Source of the DNA: Usnea hakonensis
Lineage: Eukaryota; Ascomycota; Lecanoromycetes; Lecanorales; Parmeliaceae
NCBI GenBank assembly: GCA_013423325.1
Contig: BLJB01000071.1
Location: 1-64,000, forward strand
DNA length: 64,000 nucleotides
Reading direction: 5' to 3'
Under the pieces are notes generated by a model that made no database searches, was not told the DNA's origin, and saw only the letters and a list, made by a program, of their open reading frames with translations. Shown here piece by piece: positions 34,740 through 45,755 of this stretch. A program made the translations under genes and the position numbers. Positions within the stretch are counted from its first letter, which is position 1, and the number at the start of each line of letters is the position of its first letter.

Positions 34740-37232
34740 ATGACCTCCACCACCAGCCAATATAGCTCCGACGCATGGCAACTGGCTGTCCAACAGTACC
34801 TATGTTCGCTGCCAGATACCCAAAGGGCAGCATTCAAAGTCCCAGCAAATGCAGCCATGTGCTTGGATATGATTGTCGTCGCACAGGGGCGCAAGAAGGG
34901 ATTTACTCGGCTCATGGACCTGGTCAAACCATTGATCGACCCTCTCAAGCGTTTCGAGGCTGCCATAGATGTCATCATGCAGACTCATGGCGCCATAGCC
35001 AGTCCCATATGGGGTCCTCTACGCATGGCTATCACAATGGCAAGCGACCATTTCAAGACATTGGAGAGTTTGGCAATGATTTTATATAGAGTGGTTGGCT
35101 CACTTGAGCGGTTCACCAACTATGAGGCCATGTTCAAAACGAACCTCGCAGTCCAAAAAGCTATTGGCGCATTATATAGCGATCTCATCGACTTCTGTAC
35201 TCGAGTGGTCCAGTTCCATTCTCGCTCCTCCCTTCGTGCCATGGTCACTACTTTCGAGAAGGACTTTCGGGATGTTTCCGAACACATCAATTTTCATAGT
35301 GCAGAGATTGACTGGGCAGCTAATGCAGCAAGTATCGAAGAGAGCCGGAGAGCCCGAACACTTGAAGAAGAAGCTAGATTTGGTATGAGAGCATTTATCA
35401 TCATTTTTGTTCCCTGCTTTGACATTCCTCCGTCTTTATGCATAGTCTTCTGCCATTATGTTGCCTTCCCAGCTAAAGCTCTAATCCCTCCAGTCCAGAT
35501 GCGAAACAACGTTCAACGTTGGCTCTCGCCAGCCAACGTACAGGATGATTTGCATAATCATCAACTCGAATACATGCCCGGATCATGTGACTGGATCCTC
35601 GACGCTCCCCAGGTACGAGAATGTCTTGATTCAAAGCACTCGACCACCGTGAGAATACTCGGCCGTCCCGGGACCGGCAAGACAGTCTTGGCGTCCTTTC
35701 TCGTCAATTACTTGGTGGAGGAAAACAAAAACAATGTGCTCTATTTCTTCTGTAAGGCCGGTGAGGCAGAGAAGCGGGAGACCACGCATGTTCTACGAAC
35801 TCTACTCTCCCAGCTCCTCCACATTGAAGAAGCTTTATACAGCGATGTCGAGCCTTTATACACGAGAAGCGGGCGTGCAACAGCTGACTCTTATGTGGAT
35901 GTGCATGCTGCATTTCTCCTAGCCGTATCAAAGACTAGGAGAAGTATCTTCATCTTGATCGATGCAATTGACGAATCTCAAAATGCCGAAAGACTGCTTC
36001 AAGCGCTTTTTGAGATGCAAAATGTCATGGAAGGGAGACTGACCATGCTGTTCACCAGCCGTCAGATGCAATTGCCCTTTTCCTTTGATGAGGATTTGTT
36101 ATTTGAGTCAAAATGGACAAGCCAACCCATTCAGAGATACGTCGACCATCGAGTACTGCGGATGAAGACACTGTCAGATGGGGTACTTGGGCTTATAGTA
36201 ATTCGTCAAATAACTCGTGCAGCGGATGGCTTGTGGCTTTATGCTCGACTTATGTTGGACGAGATAGAGTCATTGCCTAGTGCGGCACTCATTCAACGTC
36301 ATCTCCGGAACATCCCCCATGGACTGACACAATTATACTCTCAGGTCCTTAGGTCGAAAGAGTCAACGTTTACGGCAATTGAACTAAGCTTTGGACAACA
36401 AGTATTATTGTGGTTTGACACCAGCGACTACTTGCCCGGATTCGGGAACATCCAGTATGTGGACTACGAGACGTTGGTTCTCGTTCTCCAAATGGTCAAC
36501 TTTGGACAGCCGCTCTTCAATCCAGCAGCCTTGGTGTCGAAGCTGTGCTCTCCATTGATGAAAATGGATGATTTCCAACTAAGCCCAATTCATCATACAG
36601 CGGACCAGTATATAAAAGAAAGCCAGAATCTGCCAGCTGTTGATCTGCCCTTGATACTAAGACCAAGGAGACTGCGCAATCTTCATCGATGCGCGACCTC
36701 CATTTGGTACTTCACTGGTTGCGAGACGTCTGCCACACATCTCCAACATCTCCGCGATGAACCCGAAAGACATTCTTATGGCTCTTACTTTGAAATGGCT
36801 TACGGAATATGGAATGCTCTACACCTCGATCGTCTGCCAACGGACCTTGACGAAGCTGAAGTCATGGAGGCTACGGCTCTACTTCAAGAGATCGCTGACT
36901 ACATAAGCTCTGAACAGTGTCTGAGATGGATAGAGACGGCCATAATCATCAACTATGTTGGCAAGTGGAGCAAATTGCTCCTTAATGCCGAAACAGGGCT
37001 CAACATCGCGATGAAGAACAGCGATTTGAGGGGTGTTCCTGCCTTCCAGACTTACCAAGCTGCTCGAACGAGGTTCATGGCCGATTTTCTCTATGTACTC
37101 CAGGTCACAGGGCCAGATTATCCATTCTATGGGAATCCTACCTGTCCTGCCATAATGCCGGACGGTTTTCACACTCGATCACTGGCCGTCAAAATGCTAG
37201 ACATCGGGCAAAAGTGGCAGAGGTGGACCTAG
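34740..37232 (+). CDS. STAND/NACHT NTPase (NLR-like)
   Basis: Spliced exons 34740-35382 and 35494-37232 give 793 residues. Residues about 35-190 match the helical N-terminal domain common to fungal STAND proteins (DUF7708-like: GRKKGFTRLMDLVKPL, HGAIASPIWGPLRMAI). The NTPase has Walker A GRPGTGKT (271-278), a preceding SCDWIL, Walker B IFILIDAIDE (366-375) and a sensor-like LFTSR. The remaining C-terminal region (about 350 residues) is mostly helical and shows no obvious ankyrin, WD40 or TPR repeats. In fungi this class detects non-self and triggers cell death; ligand and effector here are unknown. The intron 35383-35493 (donor gtatga, branch ctctaatc) is 111 nt and stop-free, so the unspliced form encodes 830 residues. 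Divergent neighbour: the patatin gene. Confidence 0.9.
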   Translation: MTSTTSQYSSDAWQLAVQQYLCSLPDTQRAAFKVPANAAMCLDMIVVAQGRKKGFTRLMDLVKPLIDPLKRFEAAIDVIMQTHGAIASPIWGPLRMAITMASDHFKTLESLAMILYRVVGSLERFTNYEAMFKTNLAVQKAIGALYSDLIDFCTRVVQFHSRSSLRAMVTTFEKDFRDVSEHINFHSAEIDWAANAASIEESRRARTLEEEARFGMRAFIIIFVPCFDIPPSLCIVFCHYVAFPAKALIPPVQMRNNVQRWLSPANVQDDLHNHQLEYMPGSCDWILDAPQVRECLDSKHSTTVRILGRPGTGKTVLASFLVNYLVEENKNNVLYFFCKAGEAEKRETTHVLRTLLSQLLHIEEALYSDVEPLYTRSGRATADSYVDVHAAFLLAVSKTRRSIFILIDAIDESQNAERLLQALFEMQNVMEGRLTMLFTSRQMQLPFSFDEDLLFESKWTSQPIQRYVDHRVLRMKTLSDGVLGLIVIRQITRAADGLWLYARLMLDEIESLPSAALIQRHLRNIPHGLTQLYSQVLRSKESTFTAIELSFGQQVLLWFDTSDYLPGFGNIQYVDYETLVLVLQMVNFGQPLFNPAALVSKLCSPLMKMDDFQLSPIHHTADQYIKESQNLPAVDLPLILRPRRLRNLHRCATSIWYFTGCETSATHLQHLRDEPERHSYGSYFEMAYGIWNALHLDRLPTDLDEAEVMEATALLQEIADYISSEQCLRWIETAIIINYVGKWSKLLLNAETGLNIAMKNSDLRGVPAFQTYQAARTRFMADFLYVLQVTGPDYPFYGNPTCPAIMPDGFHTRSLAVKMLDIGQKWQRWT

Positions 37233-39335
37233 TGAGATGGACTAAATACCTCTTCAAACCCTTTGGCTAGCGAACTGGAAGGATCTGGCCGGCAGGAGAG
37301 CAAGTGCATCGTTTGGGAGCCATCCGTTGGAGCTCACACAGCCAACGTGAACGCAAGCACAACACGACATGACTTGCACCAAGTCATTTAGGGCAATGAA
37401 ATTTCCGGCATTGATGGGACCTTTACTGATGATAAGGATTCGTATGTTTGTCTTTTTCCTTGCCGAATTTTTCACGGCGGAGAGGTCGCCCACTACTCTT
37501 ACAACGGACATGAGAAGCTTCAGCAACCAAATTTAGGGACCTTTCACGCTTAAATGGGTCCCTAAACGCAATGCTCGACGGCATGCTACTAGTCGGTTAG
37601 CCTTGCAGCGCAAAAGCTGATCATCATCATATTACCTGTGCCACATCGGCTCTTTCCCTTTTAGATCTTCTATCCACAGCGGCTCAAGTCCGAACAGGAG
37701 ACACAAGGCTACCAGATCAAAAGGGAATGGGAATTCATATATGGAGAGTCATAAGTCGCTAACTTCCACGCATGGCTTTTACCATCGCAGTGCAAGCGAC
37801 TGGTTCTCTTCGGCCTCTGCACAAGTTTCTGTCGAGCTTTATCCTTAAAACACGATTTTGAGATGGCACTGCGACCTAAGCGACAAGCGTCAATGAAGAG
37901 ATTGGGGCATTAGGACAAGCGGAAATAGAGCCGGAATGTTCGTTGATGAAATCTCTAGGATGCGACTTGAGAAGCTTGGGAATACAGTACGAAGACCTCT
38001 CAAAATGTAGTAGGGGTGGTGGGGGTAAGAAACGTGTCCTTCTCAAGGAGAAACCGCTCTGTATTCCCGAGAAGCTATTGGCTTTGAAAATCTGTGCCCC
38101 GAAGACAAGAGGTTTCATTTTGCTTGTGCTTTTTATTTTCCTTTTATTACCCCCTCAAAGTGAGGGGCAAAAGTGCACTGAGGCTGCTCGTCTACCTAAA
38201 GATCAGATCTTATCAGGCGTTGAATTCTAAGATGACTGGGAAAAGTATGATGGCAGGACTACCTTATGTAGCGCTGTCGGCTTCGTGATCAAAGTGGTCT
38301 GATCCGACAAGAATTCCAACATGTTAGACGCCAGTTACTAAAGTAAGGTAGTCATGCAGAATTACTCAATTGGGAAGGCCCGTTGTGGCGCTGGCAGACT
38401 GAAGAACTACCTTACGTAATAAAAAAATTGACCTATGCTCTTCTGAGGGTGAGTATGTTGTAGCGGGGGCTAAAAAGATTCTACTTTAGCGTTTCAGTCC
38501 GTTGCTTACTCTTCTACCTTACTCCGCACCTTATGTTGTATTTTCCGACCCTAGATGATTCCCCTGAGACGGGCTTCAGGAATCAGATTCATGAGCTATC
38601 AAGTATAAGGTAATGAGTATAATTATACGATACGTAATCCAATCAGAACAAAAGAGAAACCAACAGACCATTTCCGCGACACAAGCTTGGACAAAATGAA
38701 CATGGCCCACTTGGAGCACTTCCAAGACACCGTGTACAGCTTCGTCAAAAGACAAGCGGTGTCGAAAGGTCGCTGGCACCAAGGGTGTTTCGGGAGACCA
38801 ATTGAACGCGTCTGTACCACTGCAAATATTCCGTCTGGCTTCAAGTGTACCTAATATCTATACAAAAGCTTTAGGCTGACCATGTACGCACTAGTCTGTA
38901 CACCCTCGGACCCGAGATTATGCATCTTATATCTTTTCTTTGACTGGTCCTCGGGCTTCCCTTGTTTGTAAACATTGCCTGCCGGCGGTGAAGTGGGACT
39001 TGCCTCTGCTTTCAGCGTGACGGAAAGAAAATGTTCGGCCTAAACATTGCATCGAGTATCCTGATAGGGCGCTTACACACTCACTCTGCGGCTTACTGCG
39101 TTTCGCAAATCCCTCGATCCCTGTGTCTCCATCATACTGTACAGGTATGGAATTTGTATAAGCACCGAGCAATCCGTGCCGTGTTCGATAATGTCCGTAC
39201 ACCTGCCGAAATCTTCTTTATAACATTCATTCCCTCTTTGCATTGAAGAGAAGACGTATTCAGCTTTAGACGCGTTGCATCCCGATCCAAAAGACACTCG
39301 TTGCAAAATTCTAATCAAAAGTTTTGTATATCATA
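37233..39335. other. Gene-free spacer
   Basis: No recognised gene. Frames at 38576-38844 (minus) are moderately long but match no family I know. Holds three GTAAGGTA copies: 38343 direct, with 38407 and 38515 inverted. The first two form a perfect 10-bp inverted pair (GTAAGGTAGT) about 73 bp from end to end. Confidence 0.45.
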
Positions 39336-41030
39336 ATGATGCATCTTTCATACATCTTGGGTGCTTTGCTCTGTTGCAGCCCCTACGTCTTGGGTGCACC
39401 ATATGCAAACACATCCCAGTATTCTCCACAAATTCAACAAATTATCGAAGCGGCTACTGCAGATGGCATTGATTTGGTTGCTCTACCGTTCGCCTCCGCT
39501 GCCTTTGCAGGCATCGAATCAGTCCAGCAACGTATAAAAATAAACAATACGGCCCCAGTTGAGAGAATTGATGTACACGGTGTGTGGGCGGAGAGATACT
39601 TCAGAGTTTGATAGATGGCAGTGGGCTAAAAAGCTGTTCTAGTACACGCCATCCCAGAATGGTATGCGAACCTAATTCCTGTCCCCAAAGGAACTACCAC
39701 CCCTCTTCCGCCGTGGAGTGTTCAAAGTCATCTCGACTATATGGCCGCCAATGGTAAGATCTTTCGACTGTACCCGATGATGCTACTTTCTAATCTTGCA
39801 ATCAGAAATCAGCCATGATGTGCTCTCCATATCGACTCCGGGCTCGCAGATATACCTCGGGAATGAAAAGTTGTCCGTAGGCCTGGCCAGACTGTTGAAC
39901 GAGGTGAGTCTGCCAAGATACCCAATTTTCAGTTCAAGAAAAGCTGACAGTTCTTGATACGCAAAGTGGATGGCAGCAGTATGTAGAAGATTTGGCAGAT
40001 TACTGGATTATTCTTGCTCACTCTTACGCGATAGCTCGTACGAACTTACCCCGACAAGTTCTCTTTCTATGCAACCCCGCCCTTACCCTATGTCGATTCA
40101 GCGTGAGTACCACTCTAATCCTGCTAACGTCAGACGACGGTTCGTTGATTGCCTCCATCTCTCTAGTATCAAAGAGATCGAATACTCCCGATCTAAGCTT
40201 GGTGCGGTAGGCACAATTTGCTTAACTAACTTCGAGGGCATCTATCTTGGCGACCCATTATTTACACCATTCTTCAAATTTCTCAACGCGCGTCAAAGCA
40301 AGCAAGAAGTGATCTTCATTCACCCGCAAAATCCCTATCTGCGGATCAATGGCACCTTGGTCGTCGCCAATCCTAGTAAGTCTACCAGCCATGGAAGTGT
40401 TCCTCGCACGCCGGTGCAGCAGAAGCTAACCGATGTTATCAAAAATGACAGCACCGAGCATCCCTACCTTCTTCGGCGAGTTCTTCTATGATACTGCACG
40501 TACCGTCATGAGTCTCACACTGAGTCTGACCTTCCAAAACTTCACCCACATAAACTACCAATTTCCTCACGAAGGAGACGCATGGCCCAGCGTTGAGGAC
40601 AGACTCTTGAAATCTAGTCCACCACCGTTGGAAGTGAACACGAAGCAAATCCTCAACACGAGGTATGCCCTATTTCTTCTTTCCTCCCTCCTCTTATCCT
40701 TTCCCAAAGCCTTCCCCAAAGCATAGTCACATCTCCCAGCCCCCTTCCCTACTCTGTAACATCACCACTAAACCCCCCTCCTCTCTCAGAGTCTTCTACG
40801 ACAGCGCCGGACCCGTCTTCTACAACCAAGTCAAAGGTCTCCTCGGCTACGGCGTCCCGAGCACCCAACTCGTGCTCGGAACCGACTACCCCTACGTGCC
40901 ACCCTTCGTACCGCCCTTCACCACGGTCCAATCCATCCCCGACTCCATCCTCGCCGCCGACTTTCTCACTAAGAAGCAAAAGCAAAGTGTCTTCACGAAC
41001 GCGAAGAGGATGTTTGGCGGGCTCATTTGA
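39336..41030 (+). CDS. Secreted amidohydrolase (ACMSD-like family)
   Basis: Amidohydrolase-2 family protein related to aminocarboxymuconate-semialdehyde decarboxylase and fungal aromatic-acid decarboxylases. Eight exons: 39336-39579, 39643-39753, 39806-39903, 39967-39978, 40035-40102, 40167-40375, 40452-40662, 40790-41030; 397 residues. A signal peptide is clear (MMHLSYILGALLCC to VLG). Splicing intron 1 restores the metal-binding DVHVHAIPEWY (His81, His83); unspliced, the second His is lost. Further motifs: LVRTYPDKFSFYA, LGAVGTICLTNFEGIYLGDP, FIHPQNPY and the metal-ligand Asp in GTDYPY. Exon 4 is only 12 nt (WMAA) but joins two family-conserved segments exactly. The frame is open upstream to 39324 without an earlier ATG. 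The substrate is unknown; an extracellular or vacuolar aromatic substrate is a guess. Confidence 0.9.
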
Positions 41031-42557
41031 GATGATCTTGCGAGGAAAATCAAGCGGACGAGCGGATTGGCCATTGATTGATTTGATTTGACTTGATTGA
41101 TTAGGTTGGCTACCTACTTCCCCCGGAGCCACAATCACTCGTTTTTCTTTTTTCCGGCGGTATGTGAGTATGTATGTATGTAGGATTTAAATATCTTTAG
41201 ATATATACGCGCGCGCTCTAATCCCATCCGGCGCGTTCACCCCTCTCCCCTATCCCCTCTCCAACCAACCAAATCCCCAAACCGCCTTCTCTCCCTCCCC
41301 CTCCCCAAACCACCCTCCCCCTGACATCCCCCATCGCCACAATCAACAACCCTACCCAGCACCAATCAAGGGGGGATGGGGAGGGGGGGGGGGCGGGGTT
41401 GGGATGAGGACGGACGGGTATGTACTAGATAGCATAGGACTGGGTATATATGTATGAGCCGAGTACCCGCCCGCTGATATGTATATAGGAGTATATCATC
41501 CCCGCCCGGAACAACGAGCACCATTGAAAAATATCGTTACCCATGCGGGACGTCTTGGGATGCGTTTTTGGTGTATAGGTATAAATCTAAATATTTGTAC
41601 GTATGTTTGTATGTTAGATGGTCAGAAAAATTAAATATATAGTAATTGTTCAGGGTGGTGGAAGAAGGAGGAGGAGGAAGGAAGGGAGAAAGTGGGCAAG
41701 AGGGAGTGGTGGATGTTATTATTCGGGGAGGAAGGTGGGATGGGTTGGGAGGTAGGTTGAGGGGCTAGTGGGGGATATGAAGGATAGGATAGGGCAGCTA
41801 TTTCTTTTAACGGAGTCTATTTTATGAGGAGAGGGAGGAGAGGGGTTTATGACAGATTTGAGTGAGTGAGACAGTGTGATAACTAGGATAATGAAGATAG
41901 TGAAGATCATAACGCAGAGACAAGTAAGTGAGACAGCAAGTCAAGTGAGACAATGAGATTGTGAAGACAGTCAGTAATCCGTTACAACATTGCCACCACA
42001 ACCATCCCTCACAAACATCTCCAAAAAATCACAGCCACATGAACCCCCCCCCTCCTTTCTCTCACCAGAAAGGATATCTGGAAAGGTAGAGGTAGAGGTA
42101 GGTAATCAGCACATGAACCCATAAAGTTCAAGACGAAATGAGTCTCACTTCAGTGAATGATGCCAAAATTCACTCAAAAAAACACAAGACGATTCATCAT
42201 CTCTGACATGTGAATGGAGATGAAGTGAAGTGAATCACATACACGCAGCTAGACAGAACATCCTCGCTAGTGTAGTGTGAGGTGAGGTGTATATATATTC
42301 CCACTTTTTTCCACACAAAATACATCTTGCCATTCTCTCAACCTCCCTTATCTCCTTCCTCGAGTATATCTTCTCTTCCGAAGCCAAGTGGCCAGTGTGC
42401 CAGAATATCCCTTATAAGAGGCAACGTCGAAGCTTAGCGACCAGTATACGACAGAGAGAGAGAAGAGTATAGCAAGCCATTCTTCCCTCCTGCCCTCACC
42501 CTTCCCAGCAACACAGGAAGTACGCAACGCTAAAACCCCACAGTCTTCAGCTTGAAA
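41031..42557. other. Intergenic, microsatellite-rich
   Basis: No gene. Repeats of gattgattt near 41080, purine-rich tracts near 41370 and 41665, AT-rich DNA at 41580-41640 and gtgaga/gtgaagt repeats (41860-42300). The last 250 bp (ctct-rich) is likely promoter of the F-box gene. Confidence 0.45.
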
Positions 42558-43184
42558 ATGAACTCAACAACCCTCGTCGACGTCCTCCCCAAAATGATCG
42601 GCCCAAAAACTCTCCACAGTCCTCCCCACGAGATGATCCCCTCCAAAACCATCCTCAGTCTCCCCCCAGAAATGATCGCCCAGATAACCTCCTACCTCCG
42701 CCCCATCGCCGTCGCCAACATGCACCTCACCTGCAAAGCCCTCCACTTCCTCACCCTCAAACCCAAGCCCCTCAGCGAAACATCCTGGTGCCGCTTCCAC
42801 CAATCCTTCGAAAGCAGCTCGCGCTACACAAAGCCCGCCATCCCCCTCAACTGCACGCGCTGCATGCACTTCTTGGAACCGAGCCGGTATCAAGACAGCC
42901 AGGCGAAACGGCGCTGCGACAGGATGGACGGGCGGGTGTGCATCAAGTGTGGGGTCTTGGATGGGTTGTATAATGTGCGCTACTTTGCGTACGATAAGAA
43001 GCCTTGTTTCGCGTGTTTTGGGTGTCAGGAGCCGACGCTGCGGGAGGATGAGGCGGATTATTCTGCGGCGGGGCCGAGGTTGCCGTTGCATGTTGGGGTG
43101 GGGCCGGCGGATAGGGTGGGGAAGAGGTGGTGTAAGGGGTGTTGGAGGGTGGTGACCATGTATGTTCATGCGAAATTTGTTTGA
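42558..43184 (+). CDS. F-box protein with Cys-rich C-terminal region (copy 1)
   Basis: Single exon, 208 residues; the first ATG is 42558. An F-box-like motif (LPPEMIAQITSYLRP to LTCKALHFL) lies at residues 35-70, expected to bind Skp1 in an SCF ubiquitin ligase. It is followed by paired cysteines: CTRC, the signature GRVCIKCGVLDGLYN, CFACFGCQ and CKGCW, which probably form a zinc-stabilised substrate-recognition part. Third codon positions are very C-rich up to about 42900 and then G-rich. A second gene with the same layout follows 760 bp downstream. The target is unknown. Confidence 0.82.
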   Translation: MNSTTLVDVLPKMIGPKTLHSPPHEMIPSKTILSLPPEMIAQITSYLRPIAVANMHLTCKALHFLTLKPKPLSETSWCRFHQSFESSSRYTKPAIPLNCTRCMHFLEPSRYQDSQAKRRCDRMDGRVCIKCGVLDGLYNVRYFAYDKKPCFACFGCQEPTLREDEADYSAAGPRLPLHVGVGPADRVGKRWCKGCWRVVTMYVHAKFV

Positions 43185-43943
43185 TACGGCGGAGGGATGC
43201 TCGATGCGTGGCTTGCGTTGTGTGTTCGAAGATGGGGAATGGCATTGATATTTTGATTGACGATGTGAGCAACGGCACAAGAGCGGATCGATATGATACA
43301 AAAGGCATTAGAGCTGGAGAATTGTCTATTGAAGGAAAGCTGCTCGCAAGACACTTGTAATAAAAGGCAGCAGAAGCAATCTTGTACATTAGTCGATATG
43401 ATATGCTTTGATAGAGATGGCAATTGAAAAGCTTGCATACGAAAGCGGTTGCACCATTTTCATCGTCCCCACAGAGTTACCACGTTGAGATCTTAAGCGA
43501 TGAGAAACAAATCCACTGATATTGGGCAGCAGTACAAAGGATACGGATGAGAGGGAAGACCGAGGAGGCAATTAAAGTATGAGCGCTCTGCAACAGAAAG
43601 TGAGATCTGAAGTGAAGCTGAAGTCTCTGCAGACTTACCATTTAAAAACCTCCTGACTCTGACATCCACTGGACATCAAGACTTCCACCTGCCATACATG
43701 AAATCAAGTCTTCCACCTGGCGTGCATCTCAAGTAAGTGGCATCTTCGATCACTGATACTACTCCAGGTGAGCGTGATGCTCACCTTCGTCTTCAATTCA
43801 GGATACTAGCAAGCCAAGTGAGTCTTCTATGAGCAGCTCTGAGGCACAAGTCTCAACTTCACAGCAAGGAAAGTAAAAATGGGAACAAAATTGAAGCGAA
43901 AAAAGAAGCAAGGGTATGCCTCGTGCTTCTCCTGTCAGAAGAT
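43185..43943. other. Spacer between the two F-box genes
   Basis: No gene. Contains a direct repeat at 43675-43735 (catcaagacttccacctg / aatcaagtcttccacctg). The end is a possible leader of the next gene. Confidence 0.5.
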
Positions 43944-44519
43944 ATGATAATGACTCTGATTAGCAAATCCCGGCTCTTAGGAATGCCAGCAGAGCTGCAG
44001 AGTATGATAGCAGGCAAGCTGGATGCCGTCTCGCTTTGCAATCTTAAGCTCGTATGCAAGAATTTTGATACGTGGACAAAAGATCCACCTCAGCTGTCGA
44101 CTTCGGAATGGATAGAATATCACTCAGCTTTTGAGACGAAAATGCGCAAGCGCCGCAAACTCCAGAGCTTCGGTTGTGCCGGTTGCAAGAAAGTTTTGGG
44201 CAAGGAGCTTTTCAGCGATGCTTCCACACGCTACTCTCTCATCAGGGGCCGTCAATGCATCAGTTGCGCGATTCGAAAAGGACACTATAACAAGTACAAT
44301 TTCATGGTTAATGGAAAACAAGTGTTCGGATGTCGAGGGTGTCAAAAAGCCAAGCCTCTGGCCGAGGAGGACTCATGCTGGGTGGATAAGGGTCGTTGGT
44401 ACGAGCCTTTGCCCGCAGTTGCGCCGAATGGCTTCGTTGCTTCGCGTGGTTGTCGATGGTGTCGTAGTTGCTGGAGCATCGTTGAGAATTACCGCTCGCT
44501 AGATAGTGGACCATCATAG
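43944..44519 (+). CDS. F-box protein with Cys-rich C-terminal region (copy 2)
   Basis: Single exon, 191 residues from the ATG at 43944 (an alternative ATG is at 43950). F-box-like LLGMPAELQSMIAGKLD to LKLVCKNFDTW, then CAGC, GRQCISCAIRKGHYN, FGCRGCQKA and CRSCW, in the same order and spacing as the gene at 42558. The two are diverged paralogues (clear motif match, otherwise low identity), so an old tandem duplication or expansion of a family. Probably also an SCF substrate receptor. An upstream ATG at 43879 cannot be spliced in without a stop. Confidence 0.8.
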   Translation: MIMTLISKSRLLGMPAELQSMIAGKLDAVSLCNLKLVCKNFDTWTKDPPQLSTSEWIEYHSAFETKMRKRRKLQSFGCAGCKKVLGKELFSDASTRYSLIRGRQCISCAIRKGHYNKYNFMVNGKQVFGCRGCQKAKPLAEEDSCWVDKGRWYEPLPAVAPNGFVASRGCRWCRSCWSIVENYRSLDSGPS

Positions 44520-44720
44520 CGCAGCAATGATGGGCTTCTGGCGGGCTGCTGGTGCGCAATTCGCTACGTTGAAGACTCGCAGATTTCGCAGAATTTTTGA
44601 GGACATAAGGAGCAGCCTCTGGGGTGTGACTGGCAAGTTGATCGTGTCCTCTTTGGTCACTGTTTTCAAGGTGCACAGCAGTAGTGCAGTACTTTAAGTC
44701 GCAAAAGAGCATGGAAGCTT

Positions 44721-45755
44721 TCAACCCAGATTGTCATTCAGATATTCAACGAAAGAACTTCGTATCCTGGACTTCGGGAGATTGTGCAGTCGATTTAGTG
44801 ATATGAATTGGCGTCTCACCCTCTGCAATTGTGGCAATGAGACCGGATTCGCAGGTAGTTCAATGATGCCCTCGGCTACTGCAAGCTCCCCACCACCATC
44901 GCCTGGATGATCCTTCTGCCATTCCAGAATTATGTTCAACATTTCCTGCGTGGCCTTGTCAAGCTCGTAGAGGTAATCTGATTCGGTGGCGGGATTCTGG
45001 AATCGTAAGTCAGGTTAGTCTTCCCACCATCCACAGGGTACGTTGTATCCTACCATCACGGTGGCCAGATTCGGCTTGACTGTCTTAACTTTTCCTTCAG
45101 AGCCAATCATGGCGTCCCATATAGCCAAGTAAGGTGGAGCCTCGTCTTCGTAGGGAACTGTGAAGAGCGGACTGTCCCATCTAGTCATGCCGTTCGGTTC
45201 CTCGTACCTGTAGACCAGGTTTTCAAAGATGTCCATTGCATAACCATTTTCTTTGTTATCGCTTCCAAGATACTTTGTATTCATCTCTCGACATTTCTCA
45301 ATTGGCGTGCCTATATGAACCTCTAGGCTCATCAGTCTGATTGCCTGTCAATGCATAGGGGGATCCTGACCACACAGCTTGGAGTCTGCACCGCTTTTGC
45401 TTCGCAATACAGCTGATAACGGAATCCTTTTATGTAGTTCAAGCCATCAGCGATCACAATGGTATCCTTCCCCAACGATCGTTTCACAGCAGAGTACTGT
45501 GTAGCTCGAGCATCCTTCTCCGTTCGAGCTTCTCGGTAGACATCCCGATTGAGACCAAGAGATTGATCATTAATATTGCAGACTGTTAGGCGACTGATTT
45601 GTGCATCTGAAGAAGCTTGGATCCTAGATGTGAAGAATTCGACCAGCTGATTGGAACGATATGTCTTCCCTGACGCAGGATAGCCTGAGATGAGGATCAG
45701 CTGCATCCGTCAGTGGTGCGTATAGATCAGGGATAGGCATGTTACATACGGGCAT
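44721..45755 (-). CDS. KTI12: Kti12, Elongator-associated ATPase
   Basis: Kti12 binds tRNA and supports Elongator in making wobble-uridine modifications (mcm5/ncm5) in the cytosol. Four exons, right to left: 45755-45750, 45700-45371, 45320-45054, 44996-44721; 292 residues, normal for the family. The first coding exon is only ATGCCC before a gtatgt donor; splicing gives MPLILISGYPASGKT with the P-loop at residues 8-15. Other family motifs: IVIADGLNYIKGFRYQLYCEAK, HIGTPIEKC, RYEEPNGMTRWDSPLF and, at the C-terminus, LPQLQRVRRQFISLNR. Divergent from the CsbD-like gene across 302 bp; its 3' end is 201 bp from the convergent F-box gene. Confidence 0.95.

Noticed and set aside
38576..38844. Two overlapping minus-strand frames suggesting an enzyme fragment
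   Set aside because: Vague resemblance only; no conserved motif could be named, so it was not called a pseudogene.
43879..43943. Upstream ATG as a first exon of the second F-box gene
   Set aside because: Splicing from its gtatgc donor to the tgtcag acceptor puts the reading into a stop codon after a few residues.
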